Shown: positions 14,493 to 23,296, counted from the stretch's first letter. The stretch: 64,000 nt of DNA from Actinomycetes bacterium (GCA_023404495.1 JAEYBE010000020.1:12379-76378); one strand, 5' to 3'. Translations and numbers: made by a program. Notes: generated by a model from the letters alone, not told the origin.

Positions 14493-16487
14493 TCAGCGCC
14501 GGCCGGCTTTCTTCTTGGCGTCAACCGCCCCGCTCTTGACGATCTGAGTGCGGCGCGCCTTGGTGCCGGTGCGTTTTGGCGGCACCTTGCTCTGGACTCC
14601 CACGTTCGTCTGCAGGAACTTCATCGCCTGCACATAGACGAGGCTGCTCGGAGATCTGGCGATGTCAGCCTCGCGCAGACTCTCCAAGAATTCTTCAGGT
14701 CCTTCGAAGTCGAACATGCTGATGCGCACGCTGCCAAGGCCCTGCGCCACGTGGCTGTCTGAGCCCGCGCCGGCAACGATGCGGTACTTGGCGGCAAAGC
14801 GGGCGGCCTCATCGTTGAACGCCGAGAACGCGACCCGCGGGTTGAAAACCTCAATCAAGTCGATGTCTTCAAGCACGTCGAGCAGGTGCTTGTAGTCAGG
14901 GACCGAGTGCATGCGGTCGAACGGGTGCGGCACGTACACAAGGCCTCCCTGGCGCTTGATGTCCGCGATCGCCTCCTGCAGCGTGACGCCCTTGGGAATC
15001 TGCTCCTCGATGAAGAGGCCGATCACCTCGCCCTGGTCTTTTGTCTTGACCTCCTCGCCGATGATCACCTTCACGCCGTAGTCGTCGGCGAGCTTTGCCG
15101 CCTCGTGGGCGCCCGAGACGATGTTGTGATCGGTCACCGCGATCGCGCCCAGGCCTTGGACCTTCGCTGTCTCGAGCAGCACTTCCACTGGCGTCGCGCA
15201 GTCGTGCGAGTGATTGGTGTGCATGTGCAGGTCGACATCGATCCGCTTGCGCCGGCGCAGGCGTTCCTGGATGTGCGGCTTGGGTGCCTTGGCTGGAATC
15301 AGATCGTGGCGGCGCACGCGCGTCTCGTAGTAGAGCTCCTCGAAGCGAGCCGCGACCTGATCCCAGGTATTGGTCTGCGCGAAGCGGCGGGCGCGCTCGC
15401 GCGTGCTTGCGAGCAGCTCCGGCTCCTGAATCAGTCGTGTGAGCTGGTCGGCAAGGGCGGTGGCGTTACCCGACTCGAACATCAGCCCGAGGTCGCCGTC
15501 GTCGAGCGCCTCCTTGTAGGACTCAAGATCGGCGGCCAGCGGCGCGGCGCCGCTGGCGACGATTCGCGCGACGTACCCGGGGCTCGGTGCCGTGCCGGCG
15601 CTGGCGGCCACGGCGATATCGGCAGTCGCGATCAGGTCTGCGGCGCTCGACTGCTTGGCTGAGACAAAGGTGGTGCGCTCGCGCATGCGGTTGGAAAGGC
15701 TCGGCGGCGCGACTGCGGTCTCTGCCGGTACACGGAACGTCGCGTGCCAATGAAGATCGCGTGGGAGCTTGCGCAGCGCACGAATCAGAATCCGCTGGGC
15801 GGCGCGCTCCTCAACGCCGTCGAGAAAGATCTCAACCGGCGCTCCGGCCGGTTTGGGCGGCCGCTCGTGCGGCGCTTCGGCGCCGGGCCCGATCACCGAG
15901 TAGTCGCCGCCGAAATAGCTGCCGACGAGATCCTTCGTGCCGTGGTTGATCGCCGTGCGCGCGTCGAGGCGACCGAAGAAGAGCTCTACGAACTTGCGTG
16001 CGACCTGCGTGGAGAGCGTGCGCTCGGTCGATTGGTGAAAGGTGCCGACGTTGAGCGTGAAGCTCATGCGCAGCGCGGCGCTCGCAGCGCTGGGCGCAAA
16101 CGGCTCGTGCACATGCACGAAATCAAAACCGTCGATCTGAAAGAGCTGCTCAAGCGTGCGCGCCACATCGATCGGCACGGCCGCTGTGCCGCCGAGCTTG
16201 GCCGGCGGAAACGGCAGCGCGGCACCGATTGCGAGCACCGGCGGTCCATCCGATGCGCGACGATCAAAGAGTGGATCGAGCGAGCCGGCCTTCGCGGCCT
16301 GCTTGATCTTTGCGCGGGACTCTTTTACATCCTTGCGGCTGTGACTGGGCGCGACCACCAAGACTTCGTGGCCGCGCTGCTGAAGCGCTTTGGAAAGACC
16401 AAGCACGTAGCGGTTGGTCTCACGCTCGTCCTCGATCGCATACGGGGTGACCTGCGCGATGCGAAGCTTTGGGGGGTCCGTGGGCAT
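14493..16487 (-). CDS. Glycosyltransferase family 4 - PHP phosphoesterase fusion protein
   Basis: The first roughly 400 of 664 residues form a GT-B glycosyltransferase. The N-terminal donor-fold start is RIAQVTPYAIEDE, and the C-terminal half runs to LARRFAQTNTWDQVAARFEELY. From about residue 415 there is a PHP metal-dependent phosphoesterase domain: DLHMHTNHSHD, AVTDHN, VIIGEEV, PHPFDR and GSDSHVA supply the metal ligands. The tail is lysine-rich. The two domains are usually separate proteins. The fusion suggests coupling of glycosyl transfer and phosphoester hydrolysis on one glycolipid or glycan intermediate, which is inference. TAACAT, 9 nt before the ATG, overlaps the preceding gene's stop. 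Confidence 0.87.
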   Translation of the reverse strand: MPTDPPKLRIAQVTPYAIEDERETNRYVLGLSKALQQRGHEVLVVAPSHSRKDVKESRAKIKQAAKAGSLDPLFDRRASDGPPVLAIGAALPFPPAKLGGTAAVPIDVARTLEQLFQIDGFDFVHVHEPFAPSAASAALRMSFTLNVGTFHQSTERTLSTQVARKFVELFFGRLDARTAINHGTKDLVGSYFGGDYSVIGPGAEAPHERPPKPAGAPVEIFLDGVEERAAQRILIRALRKLPRDLHWHATFRVPAETAVAPPSLSNRMRERTTFVSAKQSSAADLIATADIAVAASAGTAPSPGYVARIVASGAAPLAADLESYKEALDDGDLGLMFESGNATALADQLTRLIQEPELLASTRERARRFAQTNTWDQVAARFEELYYETRVRRHDLIPAKAPKPHIQERLRRRKRIDVDLHMHTNHSHDCATPVEVLLETAKVQGLGAIAVTDHNIVSGAHEAAKLADDYGVKVIIGEEVKTKDQGEVIGLFIEEQIPKGVTLQEAIADIKRQGGLVYVPHPFDRMHSVPDYKHLLDVLEDIDLIEVFNPRVAFSAFNDEAARFAAKYRIVAGAGSDSHVAQGLGSVRISMFDFEGPEEFLESLREADIARSPSSLVYVQAMKFLQTNVGVQSKVPPKRTGTKARRTQIVKSGAVDAKKKAGRR

Positions 16488-16499
16488 TGCAGGGGGATG

Positions 16500-16832
16500 T
16501 TACGCCTGCAGGCTCAGCACGAAGTCGTACGCCTGCTCGGCGAGCGCGATGGCACGATCCTCGTCGACCCCTGGGCCGAAGACGAACCACTCCTTCATGA
16601 AGCGGCCCGGACCTGGCTCGAACTGGGTTGCCTCGCCGGATTCGACGAGCGGCGCGCCGGTTGAGACAGGGAGCTTCAGGACAAGATCGCCCAGCCGGTA
16701 GATCGCGAAGATCTTGCCGTTGACGGTGAGCGCATCGCGGGCGAAGGCCTTCTTCTTCGCGACACCGGGACGGTCGATGAAGTTGGCGGTCAGTCGTTCT
16801 TCGAACCCGTCGCTGGTGTCGAGCGGATGCAC
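16500..16832 (-). CDS. TfoX N-terminal-like / YjbR-like small protein
   Basis: The 110-residue protein has the pattern VAKKKAFARDALTVNGKIFAIY, then LVLKLP, then GEATQFEPGPGRFMKEWFVF. This is the arrangement of short TfoX N-terminal-domain proteins common in actinobacteria. Their role is unknown, and no competence function should be assumed. It starts with a GTG three bases after the HerA-like stop codon (TGA-GCA-GTG), so it is translationally coupled to that gene. Confidence 0.75.
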   Translation of the reverse strand: MHPLDTSDGFEERLTANFIDRPGVAKKKAFARDALTVNGKIFAIYRLGDLVLKLPVSTGAPLVESGEATQFEPGPGRFMKEWFVFGPGVDEDRAIALAEQAYDFVLSLQA

Positions 16833-16835
16833 TGC

Positions 16836-18422
16836 TCAGATCTTTTTCTTGAGGATTCCGAATGCACCGCGGATCAGCTGGTTCTGCAGCTGCTTGCCCT
16901 GGCTGCTCTTGAGGAAATCGGTCACCGCGTTGCCGTCGTTCTTCTTGGCCTTTGGTGCCTTGGGCGCCTTCGGCGCTGGTGCGGTCGGCTTGCCTTCGGC
17001 GGGCGGCGCCCCCTCTGGCAGCGGCGACGGCGCCGGTGTTGTCCCAGGCGCGGCGGCGCTCTGCGCGATTCGGCCTTCGAGCATTTCCTTGGCGCTCTGC
17101 GGATCGACCCGCTGCGCATACTTGGGAGCGAGCTTGGACTGCGCGGTCGTCGCCTTGACGTTGTCGGCCACGCCGATCTGTGAGCGCGGCGAGAGCAAAC
17201 GCGTGTAGGCGACGGGAGTGGGGATGCCCTTGGAGCTCAGCACGGTCACGATCGCCTCGCCGATGCCAAGGCTGGTCAGCACTTCCGAGAGGTCGTAGGC
17301 ATCGGACTTGGGGTACGTCGAGACTGTCTGCTTGAGCGCTTTGGCGTCGTCTGGCGTGAACGCACGCAGCGCATGCTGCACCCGCGCACCGAGCTGACCG
17401 AGAACCTCGGCCGGGATGTCGGTGGGGTTCTGCGTGACGAAGAAGATGCCGACTCCCTTCGAGCGAATCAGCCGCACGGTCTGCGCGACCGATTCGAGAA
17501 AGGCCTTGCTCGCGTCGTTGAAGAGCAGGTGCGACTCATCGAAGAAGAAAACGAGCTTCGGTTTGTCGAGGTCGCCGGCTTCGGGGAGCGTCTCAAAGAG
17601 TTCGGCGATCATGCCCATCAGCGCTGTCGAGAAAAGCGCCGGCTTGTCCTGCACCGCCGGCAGCTCGACCGCACTGATTACGCCGCGACCATCAGGCGCG
17701 ATGCGCATCAGGTCGGCGACATCGAACTGCGTCTCGCCGAAGTACTCATCGCCCCCGGCGTCGCCCAGCGCTGTGATCTGCCGCAGCAGCACGCCGATCG
17801 TCTGGCTGGAGACGCCGCCGATCCCTTTGAGGTCTGCCTTTCCCTCGTCCGAGTCGAGGAACATCAACATCGCGCGCAGGTCCTCGAGATCCACCAGTGG
17901 CAGCTGACGCTCGTCGGCGTAGTGAAAGAGCAGGGCAAGCGACTGCTCTTGGGTTTCGTTGCTGCCGAGGATCTTGGCCAGCAGCTGCGGGCCGAAGTCG
18001 CTGATCGTCGCGCGCACGGGAACGCCGTCTCCGATACCGCCGAGGCTGAGGTACTCGACCGGATAAGCCGTCGGCTGAAAATCGACGCCGAGCTCCTTGA
18101 ATCTTTCGGCGGCCGGACCGTCTTGCGGAGCCGGAAGCGTGAGGCCCGAAAGGTCTCCCTTCATGTCTGCGACCACGACAGGTACCCCGTTGGCGCTGAG
18201 GTTCTCTGCGAGCAGCTGGAGCGTGACGGTCTTGCCTGTGCCGGTGGCCCCCGCAATCAGCCCGTGGCGGTTGAACATTGCCAGCGGAACCTTGACGATC
18301 GCATCGTTGAATGTCTCGCCTCCGACCGACACGCGGCCGAGATCGATCGCGGGTTTGTCGGTGTCGTAACCGGCGGCGATCTGCTTGGCGGTGTCTGCGT
18401 TGCTGGCTGCCTGATCGTTCAT
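16836..18422 (-). CDS. HerA-like / DUF853 ATPase
   Basis: The 528-residue P-loop protein has Walker A GATGTGKT near residue 58, Walker B FFFDESHLLF near residue 292, and the sensor-like VTQNPTDIP. This matches the DUF853 (HerA/FtsK-related) ATPases. A proline/alanine-rich linker (about 440-485) precedes a basic C-terminus. HerA proteins translocate DNA, often with NurA. No nuclease partner is visible here, so the role is open. TAGCCT lies 8 nt before the ATG at 18422 and its TAG is the stop codon of the preceding flavoprotein gene. Confidence 0.88.
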   Translation of the reverse strand: MNDQAASNADTAKQIAAGYDTDKPAIDLGRVSVGGETFNDAIVKVPLAMFNRHGLIAGATGTGKTVTLQLLAENLSANGVPVVVADMKGDLSGLTLPAPQDGPAAERFKELGVDFQPTAYPVEYLSLGGIGDGVPVRATISDFGPQLLAKILGSNETQEQSLALLFHYADERQLPLVDLEDLRAMLMFLDSDEGKADLKGIGGVSSQTIGVLLRQITALGDAGGDEYFGETQFDVADLMRIAPDGRGVISAVELPAVQDKPALFSTALMGMIAELFETLPEAGDLDKPKLVFFFDESHLLFNDASKAFLESVAQTVRLIRSKGVGIFFVTQNPTDIPAEVLGQLGARVQHALRAFTPDDAKALKQTVSTYPKSDAYDLSEVLTSLGIGEAIVTVLSSKGIPTPVAYTRLLSPRSQIGVADNVKATTAQSKLAPKYAQRVDPQSAKEMLEGRIAQSAAAPGTTPAPSPLPEGAPPAEGKPTAPAPKAPKAPKAKKNDGNAVTDFLKSSQGKQLQNQLIRGAFGILKKKI

Positions 18423-18430
18423 GGTGGGCG

Positions 18431-18436
18431 AGGCTA
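18431..18436 (-). promoter_or_regulatory. Predicted -10 element of the HerA-like gene, overlapping a stop codon
   Basis: TAGCCT on the minus strand begins with the TAG stop (18434-18436) of the flavoprotein gene and ends 8 nt before the ATG at 18422. Confidence 0.45.
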
Positions 18437-19114
18437 CTCCGCGGGCGAACGCCAGCGGTCTTGAATCCGTCGAAGCGACGGCGGCGGCTCGATTCCATCG
18501 CGCAGCGCCGGGTCCGGGATCGGCTCGCCAAGGCTGTGGCGCATCGGGATCACACCGGCCCAGATATCCAGCGCGTAATCCTCGTCCTCATCCTCCGGCG
18601 GACCCGCATTGATCTTCGCGCTGGCCTCGCTGAGTGGGAGCTTGAGCAGCGCCATGCGCTTGGCCTCTTTCTCCGTCGGCACGCGGGCCTCCGCCCAGCG
18701 CCCGGGGAAGATCTCCTCGAAGAAGTCATGCATCAACTGGTCCTTGACGGGACCCTCAGGTACTAGCTCCGCCTGGCCGAAGACCATCACCGAACGGAAG
18801 TTCACATTGTGATTGAGCACGCTCCTGGCGAGTACCAGGCCGTCGGTTTCTGCGACGGTGACGCAGATCTTCGCTCCTCCACCGATCGATTTGAGCGTCC
18901 GACTCGCCGCCGAGCCGTGCACGACCAGGTCTTCGCCGATCAGCGCATGGATCGTCGGCACACTGAAACCCTGACCGCCCTCGTCCGCGAACCCGATGTG
19001 GCAGAGGTAGGTCTCTCGTAGTACGCGCTTGATCGTCGCCCAGTCGGGCTGCGCCAGCTGCGGCTCGCGGCGAAGCTTGGTCAGGTCGTTGATTGGGGCT
19101 TCGCCGCTGGGCAT
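18434..19114 (-). CDS. Pyridoxamine 5'-phosphate oxidase-like (NimA-like) flavoprotein
   Basis: The 226-residue protein has the split-barrel pattern of NimA-like FMN-binding proteins. YLCHIGFADEGGQGFSVPTIHALIGEDLVVHGSAASR is the typical first half (about 35-72), followed by ICVTVAETDGLVLARS and SVMVFGQAELV. Family members bind FMN or F420-type cofactors and some reduce nitroimidazoles. The substrate here is not predictable. GAATCT, a near match to the window's -10 pattern, ends 7 nt before the ATG. Confidence 0.83.
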   Translation of the reverse strand: MPSGEAPINDLTKLRREPQLAQPDWATIKRVLRETYLCHIGFADEGGQGFSVPTIHALIGEDLVVHGSAASRTLKSIGGGAKICVTVAETDGLVLARSVLNHNVNFRSVMVFGQAELVPEGPVKDQLMHDFFEEIFPGRWAEARVPTEKEAKRMALLKLPLSEASAKINAGPPEDEDEDYALDIWAGVIPMRHSLGEPIPDPALRDGIEPPPSLRRIQDRWRSPAE

Positions 19115-19147
19115 GGGCGCAAGATTCTTCGCTTGGTGCCGCTCGGA

Positions 19148-21343
19148 CTACGCGTGCTCGGTCGCGGGTTCGGCGGATTTCGCTTCGATCTCCCAGTGCG
19201 GAAGGATCCGATCGAGCCATTTCGGGATCCACCAGTTGGCCTCGCCCATCAGCTGCAGGATCGCCGGCACGAGGACCATTCGCACCAAAGTCGCATCCAA
19301 GAAGACAGCTGTCGCCATGCCGATGCCCATCAGGCGCAGGAACATCAGATCGCTGAACGCGAACGACAGGAAGACCGCGATCATGATCGCTGCGGCGGCA
19401 GTGATCACCCGAGCTGTGCGCGCGAGGCCGATTGTCACGGCGTCGTGGGTCTCGCGGCCGCGCAGATACTCCTCGCGAACGCGGCTCATCAGGAAGACCT
19501 CGTAGTCCATCGAGAGCCCGAAGAGGATCGAGAACATGATCACCGGCACAAATGGGGCAATCGGGACCTCCTGGCCGACTCCGAGCATTTGCCCGAATGT
19601 GCCGCCCTGGGCCGCGAGCGTGATCACGCCGAATGAAGCGCCCACGCTGAGCAGGTTCATCACGCCGGCCTTGATCGCGATCACCGGGGATCGGAAGGCC
19701 AGCAGCAAGATGATCAACGAGAGCAGGACCACGCCGAGAATGAAGATCGGCATGCGATCAGCCAGGTATTCGCTCTGGTCGATGAACGACGGAGTCTGGC
19801 CGCCGAGCAGGACCGTCGCGCCGGTACCCGCCACCGCGGCGGGCAGCACGCGGTCGCGCAAGTCGTCGGCGAGCGCCTCGGTCGCCGGGTCTTGTGGGGC
19901 GTCCTTGGGCGAAACAATCATTAGTGCAGTCGTGCCGCTCTCGCTGATCTGCGGTTTCGCGACGTTCGTCACCTCCGGCACGCCCTCAAGCGAGGTCACG
20001 ACCTTGTTGGCGGCTCGCAACGTCTGCTGCTCGCTGAAGCCGTTACCAGTCACGGCGACGAAGAATGGCCCGTTGGCGCCAGGACCGAATCCCTTTTCGA
20101 TCAGCTTGTACGCCTTGTAGGTCATGTCGCTCTCCGGATTGGTGGAGGCGTCTGGAAAGCCGAGGTTCATGTCCTTCGCGGGTATCGCGAGGGCCACCAA
20201 GATCACGGTTGCGACGATCGCGAACGGCCAGGGGCGCTTCTGGATCTGACGACTCCAGCGGGCCGCGGGCGGCAGATGGTTGGGATCGTTCTCGCGCTCG
20301 CGCCGCGTGTGCGCGTCGGCGACCCCCGGCAGTTTGAGTCGGTTGACGCGCGGACCGAGCATCGCCAGCAGCGCCGGAAGGAGAGTGATCGACGTCAGCA
20401 GCACCACGAGCACAGCGAGGCTCGTGTCGAGCGCGACACCGCGCAGGTACTCGACTCCAACCAGAAAGAGTCCCATCACTGCCAGCACCACCGTCATGCC
20501 GGCGACGATCACGCTGCGGCCGGCGGTTGCCAGCGCCTCGGCAAGCGACTCTTCGACGTCGTCAGAGATATCCAGTGCGTCGCGAAAGCGCGTGAGCACG
20601 AGCAGCGCGTAGTCGATTCCGACACCGACCGCCAGCAACTCTGCGACCTGCGGAGCCCAGTCGGGCACGCCGACGATGTCCGCGAGTACATAGGTGAGCA
20701 GAATTCCGATGCCCAGACCGAACAGCGCCGTGATGATTGGCAAACCGGCAGCGATCACGGATCCGAATGCGATCAGCAGGATGATCATCGCCGCCAGGAA
20801 CGCTGGACCCTTTGGGCCGCCGGCAGACTGGAAGAAGCTGGAGCTGAGCTCAACCTCTAGGCCGGAGCCACTGGCCTGCTCGGCCAGCTCCATCATCTTG
20901 TCTCCCTCGGCCTTCTTGAACTGCGTCCCATCCTTTGTCAGCGGGATCGCGAATGTGCCGATCGACTTGTCCGGCGAGATCTGCCAGGTCTCTTGCGCCG
21001 GGGCAGCGCCGATTCCATCCAGCGCGGTGAGCTTCGCCGTGAGCGCCTTGACCTTGGCGACCGTGGCCGGTGCGGTCGCGTTGCCGTCCGCCGGAGCCCA
21101 GACGACGTCCAGCGTCTGGCCATTGTTGCCGGGGAACTCGGCGGAGATCACCTCTCCGGCTTGTTTGCTGTCTGAACCCGGAGTGGTGTAGTCGGCCTTG
21201 AACTCACCGGGAAACGCCTTCGAGAGTCCGAATGAGGCGAACAACACGCCGATCCAGATCAGGACTGTCAGCTTGCGATGGCGGTAGATCCAACGGGCGA
21301 GCGAAGCGAGTGCGCCCTGGTGAGTCTCGGGGGAAGAGTTCAT
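19148..21343 (-). CDS. MMPL/RND-family membrane transporter
   Basis: The protein is 731 residues from the ATG at 21343 (MNSSPETHQG). It has the two-fold RND layout: one N-terminal membrane helix, a large extracytoplasmic loop, a five-helix bundle with GVGIDYALLVLTRFRD near residue 235, then the repeat with GLSMDYEVFLMSRVREEY near 625. MMPL proteins export lipids or drugs in actinobacteria. I rejected a longer in-frame start because that extension crosses the hairpin and is low-complexity. TATTTT (21351-21356), 7 nt before the ATG, fits a leaderless start. No adaptor is visible, as expected for MMPL. Confidence 0.9.
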   Translation of the reverse strand: MNSSPETHQGALASLARWIYRHRKLTVLIWIGVLFASFGLSKAFPGEFKADYTTPGSDSKQAGEVISAEFPGNNGQTLDVVWAPADGNATAPATVAKVKALTAKLTALDGIGAAPAQETWQISPDKSIGTFAIPLTKDGTQFKKAEGDKMMELAEQASGSGLEVELSSSFFQSAGGPKGPAFLAAMIILLIAFGSVIAAGLPIITALFGLGIGILLTYVLADIVGVPDWAPQVAELLAVGVGIDYALLVLTRFRDALDISDDVEESLAEALATAGRSVIVAGMTVVLAVMGLFLVGVEYLRGVALDTSLAVLVVLLTSITLLPALLAMLGPRVNRLKLPGVADAHTRRERENDPNHLPPAARWSRQIQKRPWPFAIVATVILVALAIPAKDMNLGFPDASTNPESDMTYKAYKLIEKGFGPGANGPFFVAVTGNGFSEQQTLRAANKVVTSLEGVPEVTNVAKPQISESGTTALMIVSPKDAPQDPATEALADDLRDRVLPAAVAGTGATVLLGGQTPSFIDQSEYLADRMPIFILGVVLLSLIILLLAFRSPVIAIKAGVMNLLSVGASFGVITLAAQGGTFGQMLGVGQEVPIAPFVPVIMFSILFGLSMDYEVFLMSRVREEYLRGRETHDAVTIGLARTARVITAAAAIMIAVFLSFAFSDLMFLRLMGIGMATAVFLDATLVRMVLVPAILQLMGEANWWIPKWLDRILPHWEIEAKSAEPATEHA

Positions 21344-21350
21344 ACGGGGG

Positions 21351-21356
21351 AAAATA
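21351..21356 (-). promoter_or_regulatory. Predicted -10 element of the MMPL gene
   Basis: TATTTT on the minus strand is followed by seven bases and the ATG at 21343. It directly follows the hairpin that ends the inositol-phosphate synthase transcript. Confidence 0.5.
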
Positions 21357-21357
21357 T

Positions 21358-21389
21358 CCAACGGCCTGCCCGAATGGGCAGGCCGTTGG
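21358..21389 (-). terminator. 14-bp perfect hairpin downstream of inositol-3-phosphate synthase
   Basis: CCAACGGCCTGCCC (21358-21371) and GGGCAGGCCGTTGG (21376-21389) are exact reverse complements around a 4-nt loop. On the minus strand the hairpin lies 44 nt after the synthase stop and is followed by ATATTTTCC, a partly U-rich stretch. This supports an intrinsic terminator separating the synthase from the MMPL gene. The same T-rich bases double as the MMPL -10 element. Confidence 0.75.
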
Positions 21390-21432
21390 CAAACGAACCG
21401 CTTGTTCAAGCGGGGGTCCGGATAGCCCGGCG

Positions 21433-22710
21433 CTACTTCTTCGCGCCCGCCTTCGCGCGCGCGGCCGGCTTCTTCGCGGCAGGCTTCTTCGCCGCGGCAG
21501 CCTTCGAACGGTTGGCCGGGGCGGCCTTGCGCTTGGCTGCGCTGGCGCGCTTGCCCCGCGTGCGGGTCGCGTTCAGCTTCGGCTTGCCACCGTACTTGGC
21601 GATGAACTTCTCCGTGTCCTCGCGGGCGATCGAGTCGACGCGCTGGTTCTGCGGCGACTTCATCAGGTAGGAGGACGGGCCGTCGAGCTGACCGCCGACG
21701 CCGTTGTTGAGCGCCAGCTTGCACATACGCACAGCATCGATCACAATGCCGGCCGAGTTCGGCGAGTCCCAGACTTCGAGCTTGAGCTCGACGTTCAGCG
21801 GCACATCGCCGAATGCCTGGCCCTCAACGCGGATGTGCGCCCATTTGCGGTCGGTCAGCCACGGCACGTAGTCGCTCGGACCGATGTAGACGTCGTCGGC
21901 CGGGAGCGTGTGGTCCATGATCGAGGTGACAGCCTGGGTCTTCGAGATCTTCTTCGACTCAAGGCGCTCACGCTCGAGCATGTTGTAGAAGTCCATGTTG
22001 CCGCCGACGTTGAGCTGCGAGGTCTTGACCATCTTCACACCGCGCTGACCGAAAAGGGTGGCGAGCTGGCGGTGGACGATCGTCGCGCCGACCTGGCTCT
22101 TGATGTCGTCACCGACGATCGGCAGGCCGGCCTTCTTGAACTTGCGGTCCCAGTACGGCTCCGAGGCGATGAACACGGGAATGCAGTTGACGAAACCGCA
22201 ACCGGCCTCGATCACCTGCTCGACGTACCACTTGGTCGCATCCTCGCTGCCGACAGGCAGGTAGGAGACGACGACGTCGGTCTGCGTGTCCTTGAGGATC
22301 TGCACGATGTCGGCCGTCTCGCCCGGCGCCTTCGTGATCTTCTCCTTGAGGTACTTGCCCAGGCCGTCGTGAGTCATGCCGCGGTAGACCGGGGCGCCGA
22401 GGTTTTTCGGGACCTTGGCGAACTTCATCGTGTTGTTCGGGTCGGCCCAGATCGCCGCGCCGAGGTCTTTGCCGACCTTCTTGGCGTTGATGTCGAAGGC
22501 GCAGGTGAACTCGATGTCGTTCACGTGGTAGCCGCCAAGGTCCACGTGCATCAGGCCCGGGACATCTTCGGTCGGCTTGGCGTTCTTGTAGTACTCAACG
22601 CCCTGAACAAACGCGCTGGCGCAGTTGCCGACGCCGATGATCGCGACGCGGACCTTGTCGCCCTGGTAGCGGCCTTTGCCGTTGGTTGAAGCTTTCGGTG
22701 CAGGTGTCAC
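21433..22710 (-). CDS. ino1: Inositol-3-phosphate synthase with a Lys/Ala-rich C-terminal tail
   Basis: This NAD-dependent enzyme makes inositol 3-phosphate from glucose 6-phosphate, feeding phosphatidylinositol synthesis. It opens with RVAIIGVGNCASAFVQGVEYY and has GDDIKSQVGATIVHRQLATLF, SQLNVGGNMDFYNML and KYLKEKI-type lysines typical of the actinobacterial form. I chose GTG at 22710 (MTPAPKAST, 425 residues) because AAGGA lies 9 nt upstream. The enzyme is usually about 360-370 residues. Here about 55 extra residues, rich in K, A, R and P (such as AAKKPAAKKPAARAK), form a histone H1-like tail. A CDP-alcohol phosphatidyltransferase gene lies nearby. Confidence 0.92.
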   Translation of the reverse strand: MTPAPKASTNGKGRYQGDKVRVAIIGVGNCASAFVQGVEYYKNAKPTEDVPGLMHVDLGGYHVNDIEFTCAFDINAKKVGKDLGAAIWADPNNTMKFAKVPKNLGAPVYRGMTHDGLGKYLKEKITKAPGETADIVQILKDTQTDVVVSYLPVGSEDATKWYVEQVIEAGCGFVNCIPVFIASEPYWDRKFKKAGLPIVGDDIKSQVGATIVHRQLATLFGQRGVKMVKTSQLNVGGNMDFYNMLERERLESKKISKTQAVTSIMDHTLPADDVYIGPSDYVPWLTDRKWAHIRVEGQAFGDVPLNVELKLEVWDSPNSAGIVIDAVRMCKLALNNGVGGQLDGPSSYLMKSPQNQRVDSIAREDTEKFIAKYGGKPKLNATRTRGKRASAAKRKAAPANRSKAAAAKKPAAKKPAARAKAGAKK

Positions 22711-22813
22711 TGCTGTAGTTCCTTCCGGAAGGGATCGTGTCTTCAGTGAGAGGCAGGTGGCGCGCCGAACCAAATCAGGCGCAGCCGGTCTGCCGAGGAT
22801 AGAGGTTGGAACA

Positions 22814-22825
22814 CCGTCTAGACGG
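22814..22825. promoter_or_regulatory. Palindromic operator candidate for the TetR-family regulator
   Basis: CCGTCTAGACGG is a perfect 12-bp palindrome in the divergent region between the synthase and regulator genes. Its half-site CGTCTA recurs at 22850-22855, overlapping the regulator's -10 element. This suggests autoregulation, and possibly control of the synthase gene too. Confidence 0.5.
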
Positions 22826-22830
22826 CTCGG

Positions 22831-22859
22831 TTACAGCGTTTTTCTGGAACGTCTATTCT
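22831..22859 (+). promoter_or_regulatory. Promoter of the TetR-family gene, leaderless
   Basis: TTACAG (22831-22836), a 17-bp spacer and TATTCT (22854-22859) form a good vegetative-type promoter. The ATG at 22867 follows after 7 nt, so transcription should start at the start codon. Confidence 0.65.
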
Positions 22860-22866
22860 TGAATGC

Positions 22867-23232
22867 ATGGCCCGACCGAGAGAGTTCGACGAGGTGCTCG
22901 CGATCGACGCCGCGGCCGAAGTCTTCCGTCGACGTGGCTACGCGGCAACGTCGATCGAACAGCTCGTCGAGGCGACCGGTGTGCACCGCGGGAGCCTGTA
23001 TTCAACGTTCGGCAGCAAGCGCGGACTGTTTCTGCGGGCACTGGAGCACGCGATCAGTGGCGGTATCCGGGCGGACGATCAGCACGACCTACTGCTGACC
23101 GCGCTGCTCGAGCTCCCACCCGCAGACCGCGTCATGCGCGAACGAATTGAACGCCTGCTCTTCTCGTCTGGGGCGACGCCCGAGCAACTCGGCCAGCGCC
23201 TGCTTGATCGGGCCGGAGTGCGAAGTCTGTAG
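22867..23232 (+). CDS. Short TetR-family transcriptional regulator
   Basis: The N-terminal 50 residues form a normal TetR helix-turn-helix: AAEVFRRRGYAATSIEQLVEATGVHRGSLYSTFGSKRGLF, spanning about 17-56. The protein is only 121 residues, against about 190-210 for typical members, so most of the ligand-binding domain is missing. No frame carrying the rest follows before the convergent phosphatidyltransferase gene. It may be a natural mini-TetR or a decayed gene. The intact promoter and palindrome upstream favour a working DNA-binding protein. Confidence 0.8.
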   Translation: MARPREFDEVLAIDAAAEVFRRRGYAATSIEQLVEATGVHRGSLYSTFGSKRGLFLRALEHAISGGIRADDQHDLLLTALLELPPADRVMRERIERLLFSSGATPEQLGQRLLDRAGVRSL

Positions 23233-23296
23233 TGCGACTCGACGGCGGCGCGGTCAGCTCAAGCGCACAGATCGCCGCAGTTGCGCGAAGCGACGC

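Noticed and set aside
21344..21724. N-terminal extension of the MMPL protein by about 127 residues
   Set aside because: It crosses the 14-bp hairpin and the end of the inositol-phosphate synthase gene. The sequence is low-complexity, while MNSSPETHQG has a -10 element 7 nt upstream.
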